Assembly: GCA_903893085.1 (NCBI GenBank)
Contig: CAITKS010000118.1
Coordinates: 1-16,007 of the forward strand
Direction of reading: 5' to 3'
DNA length: 16,007 bases
Source of the DNA: an uncultured Actinomycetes bacterium
GTDB taxonomy: Bacteria; Actinomycetota; Actinomycetes; Nanopelagicales; Nanopelagicaceae
Numbering within the stretch: position 1 is the first letter of the stretch; the number at the start of each line of letters is the position of its first letter. Positions 15,258 through 16,007 of this stretch are shown here, one piece after another. Position numbers and translations under genes: made by a program. The notes below the pieces were generated by a model. It was not told where the DNA came from. It saw only the letters and a program-made list of their open reading frames with translations, and did no database searches.

Positions 15258-16007
15258 CGATAGAAGTGCGTTCAGAACACTCATACTCAGTTATAACTGA
15301 TGTCCCGTGGAAGGTTGAACTTTCCAAACATTTGAAGGGCCGCAGCAAGGCTGCCGTAATTGTTTCTGAAAAAATGCAAGATTTAGTTAAGGATCAAATA
15401 CATAGCGATGCTGAAGTTATGATCTTTCCTGTACCAGATGGTGAATCAGGCAAGAGCACTTCTACGCTAATAAAGATCTGGGATTGGCTGGGCGCTGCTG
15501 GCTTTACGCGAAGTGATTTAGTGATCGGTATAGGTGGTGGAGCAGTCACGGATTTGGCTGGTTTCGCCGCAGCTTCTTGGCTGCGCGGAATTGATTGGAT
15601 TGCCATTCCAACGACTGTTGCGGGCGCAGTTGATGCGGCTATTGGTGGTAAGACTGCTATTAATAGCGAATACGGTAAGAATTTGATTGGAGCTTTTCAT
15701 TCTCCGGTCGTGGTCATAGTTGATACCACTTGGTTTACAACCCTTAGTGATCGTGATTTTGCAGCCGGGTTGGCCGAAGTGGTTAAAGCGGGCTTTATTT
15801 CAGATGGGAAAATTCTGGAGATCATCGGATCTTCAAATATTTCACAAATTAGAAATAATGAATCGGTGGTGCGAGAACTGGTGGCACGTGCGATGGCGGT
15901 AAAAGCTGCTGTTGTTTCTGCTGATTTTAGGGAAAGTTATGATCGGGAGATTCTGAATTACGGCCATACCTTGGGCCATGCCATTGAATTAGATTCTAAG
16001 TTTGAAC
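15254..16007 (+). CDS. aroB: 3-dehydroquinate synthase, N-terminal two thirds (3' end outside window)
   Basis: The product converts 3-deoxy-D-arabino-heptulosonate 7-phosphate to 3-dehydroquinate, the second shikimate step, using NAD and a divalent metal. The window holds 251 codons of an expected 350-370, and the frame is open to the last base. The NAD-binding block IGIGGGAVTDLAGFAAASWLRG is followed by IPTTVAGAVDAAIGGKTAIN (family PTTLLxxVDxxxGGKTGxN). The metal ligands visible are Glu175 in GLAEVVKAG and His238 in NYGHTLGHAIE. The third ligand, expected some 15-20 residues further on, is beyond the edge. Val-Ala-Gly replaces the more common Leu-Leu-(Gly/Ala) after PTT, a small change. The ATG overlaps the aroK stop (ATGA), showing translational coupling. 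Actinobacteria often have efp and nusB, or aroQ, next. Confidence 0.96.
   Translation, partial: MTIEVRSEHSYSVITDVPWKVELSKHLKGRSKAAVIVSEKMQDLVKDQIHSDAEVMIFPVPDGESGKSTSTLIKIWDWLGAAGFTRSDLVIGIGGGAVTDLAGFAAASWLRGIDWIAIPTTVAGAVDAAIGGKTAINSEYGKNLIGAFHSPVVVIVDTTWFTTLSDRDFAAGLAEVVKAGFISDGKILEIIGSSNISQIRNNESVVRELVARAMAVKAAVVSADFRESYDREILNYGHTLGHAIELDSKFE

Overview
The window is a stretch of core chromosome from a bacterium that looks like a low-GC, streamlined actinobacterium. Gene order is the main argument: secF-rel ... hisS-aspS ... DUF948-alaS-ruvX-mltG-aroE-(prepilin peptidase)-aroC-aroK-aroB is a characteristic actinobacterial arrangement. The base composition is moderate (well under 50% GC by eye), coding density is very high, and many genes overlap by 1, 4 or 14 bases. 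Together these fit freshwater planktonic Actinomycetota of the Nanopelagicales/acI type. That placement is inferred from layout and composition, not from a search.

Layout. (1) 1-2538, plus strand: the 3' end of secF, then a complete bifunctional rel. (2) 2535-3854, minus strand: a DUF349 protein, the only minus-strand gene, which overlaps the end of rel tail-to-tail by 4 bases. (3) 3855-3994: a 140-base divergent promoter region. (4) 3995-7691, plus: a glyoxalase-II-like metallo-hydrolase, hisS and aspS, closely spaced and probably one transcript. (5) 7765-13082, plus: DUF948 protein, alaS, ruvX, mltG and aroE, almost all touching or overlapping. (6) 13130-13528: a minimal A24 prepilin peptidase inside the aro block. 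(7) 13554-16007: aroC, aroK and the first two thirds of aroB, cut by the window edge.

Functionally the window covers protein export (SecF), the stringent response (Rel), charging of tRNA-His, tRNA-Asp and tRNA-Ala, cell-wall glycan processing (MltG), a RuvX-family nuclease, and four of the seven shikimate-pathway enzymes (AroB, AroK, AroE, AroC). Rel, the synthetases and amino-acid precursor supply are all tied to translation and growth rate, but co-regulation is not shown by the sequence.

I found no tRNA, rRNA, CRISPR array, insertion sequence, integrase, phage gene or toxin-antitoxin pair, and no gene looks broken. I do not see a new biological system here. The observations most worth a second look are small: a non-discriminating signature in AspRS, candidate leaderless promoters before the prepilin peptidase and aroC, a possible shared-core divergent promoter at 3928-3937, and a pilin-processing enzyme embedded in an aromatic biosynthesis cluster.
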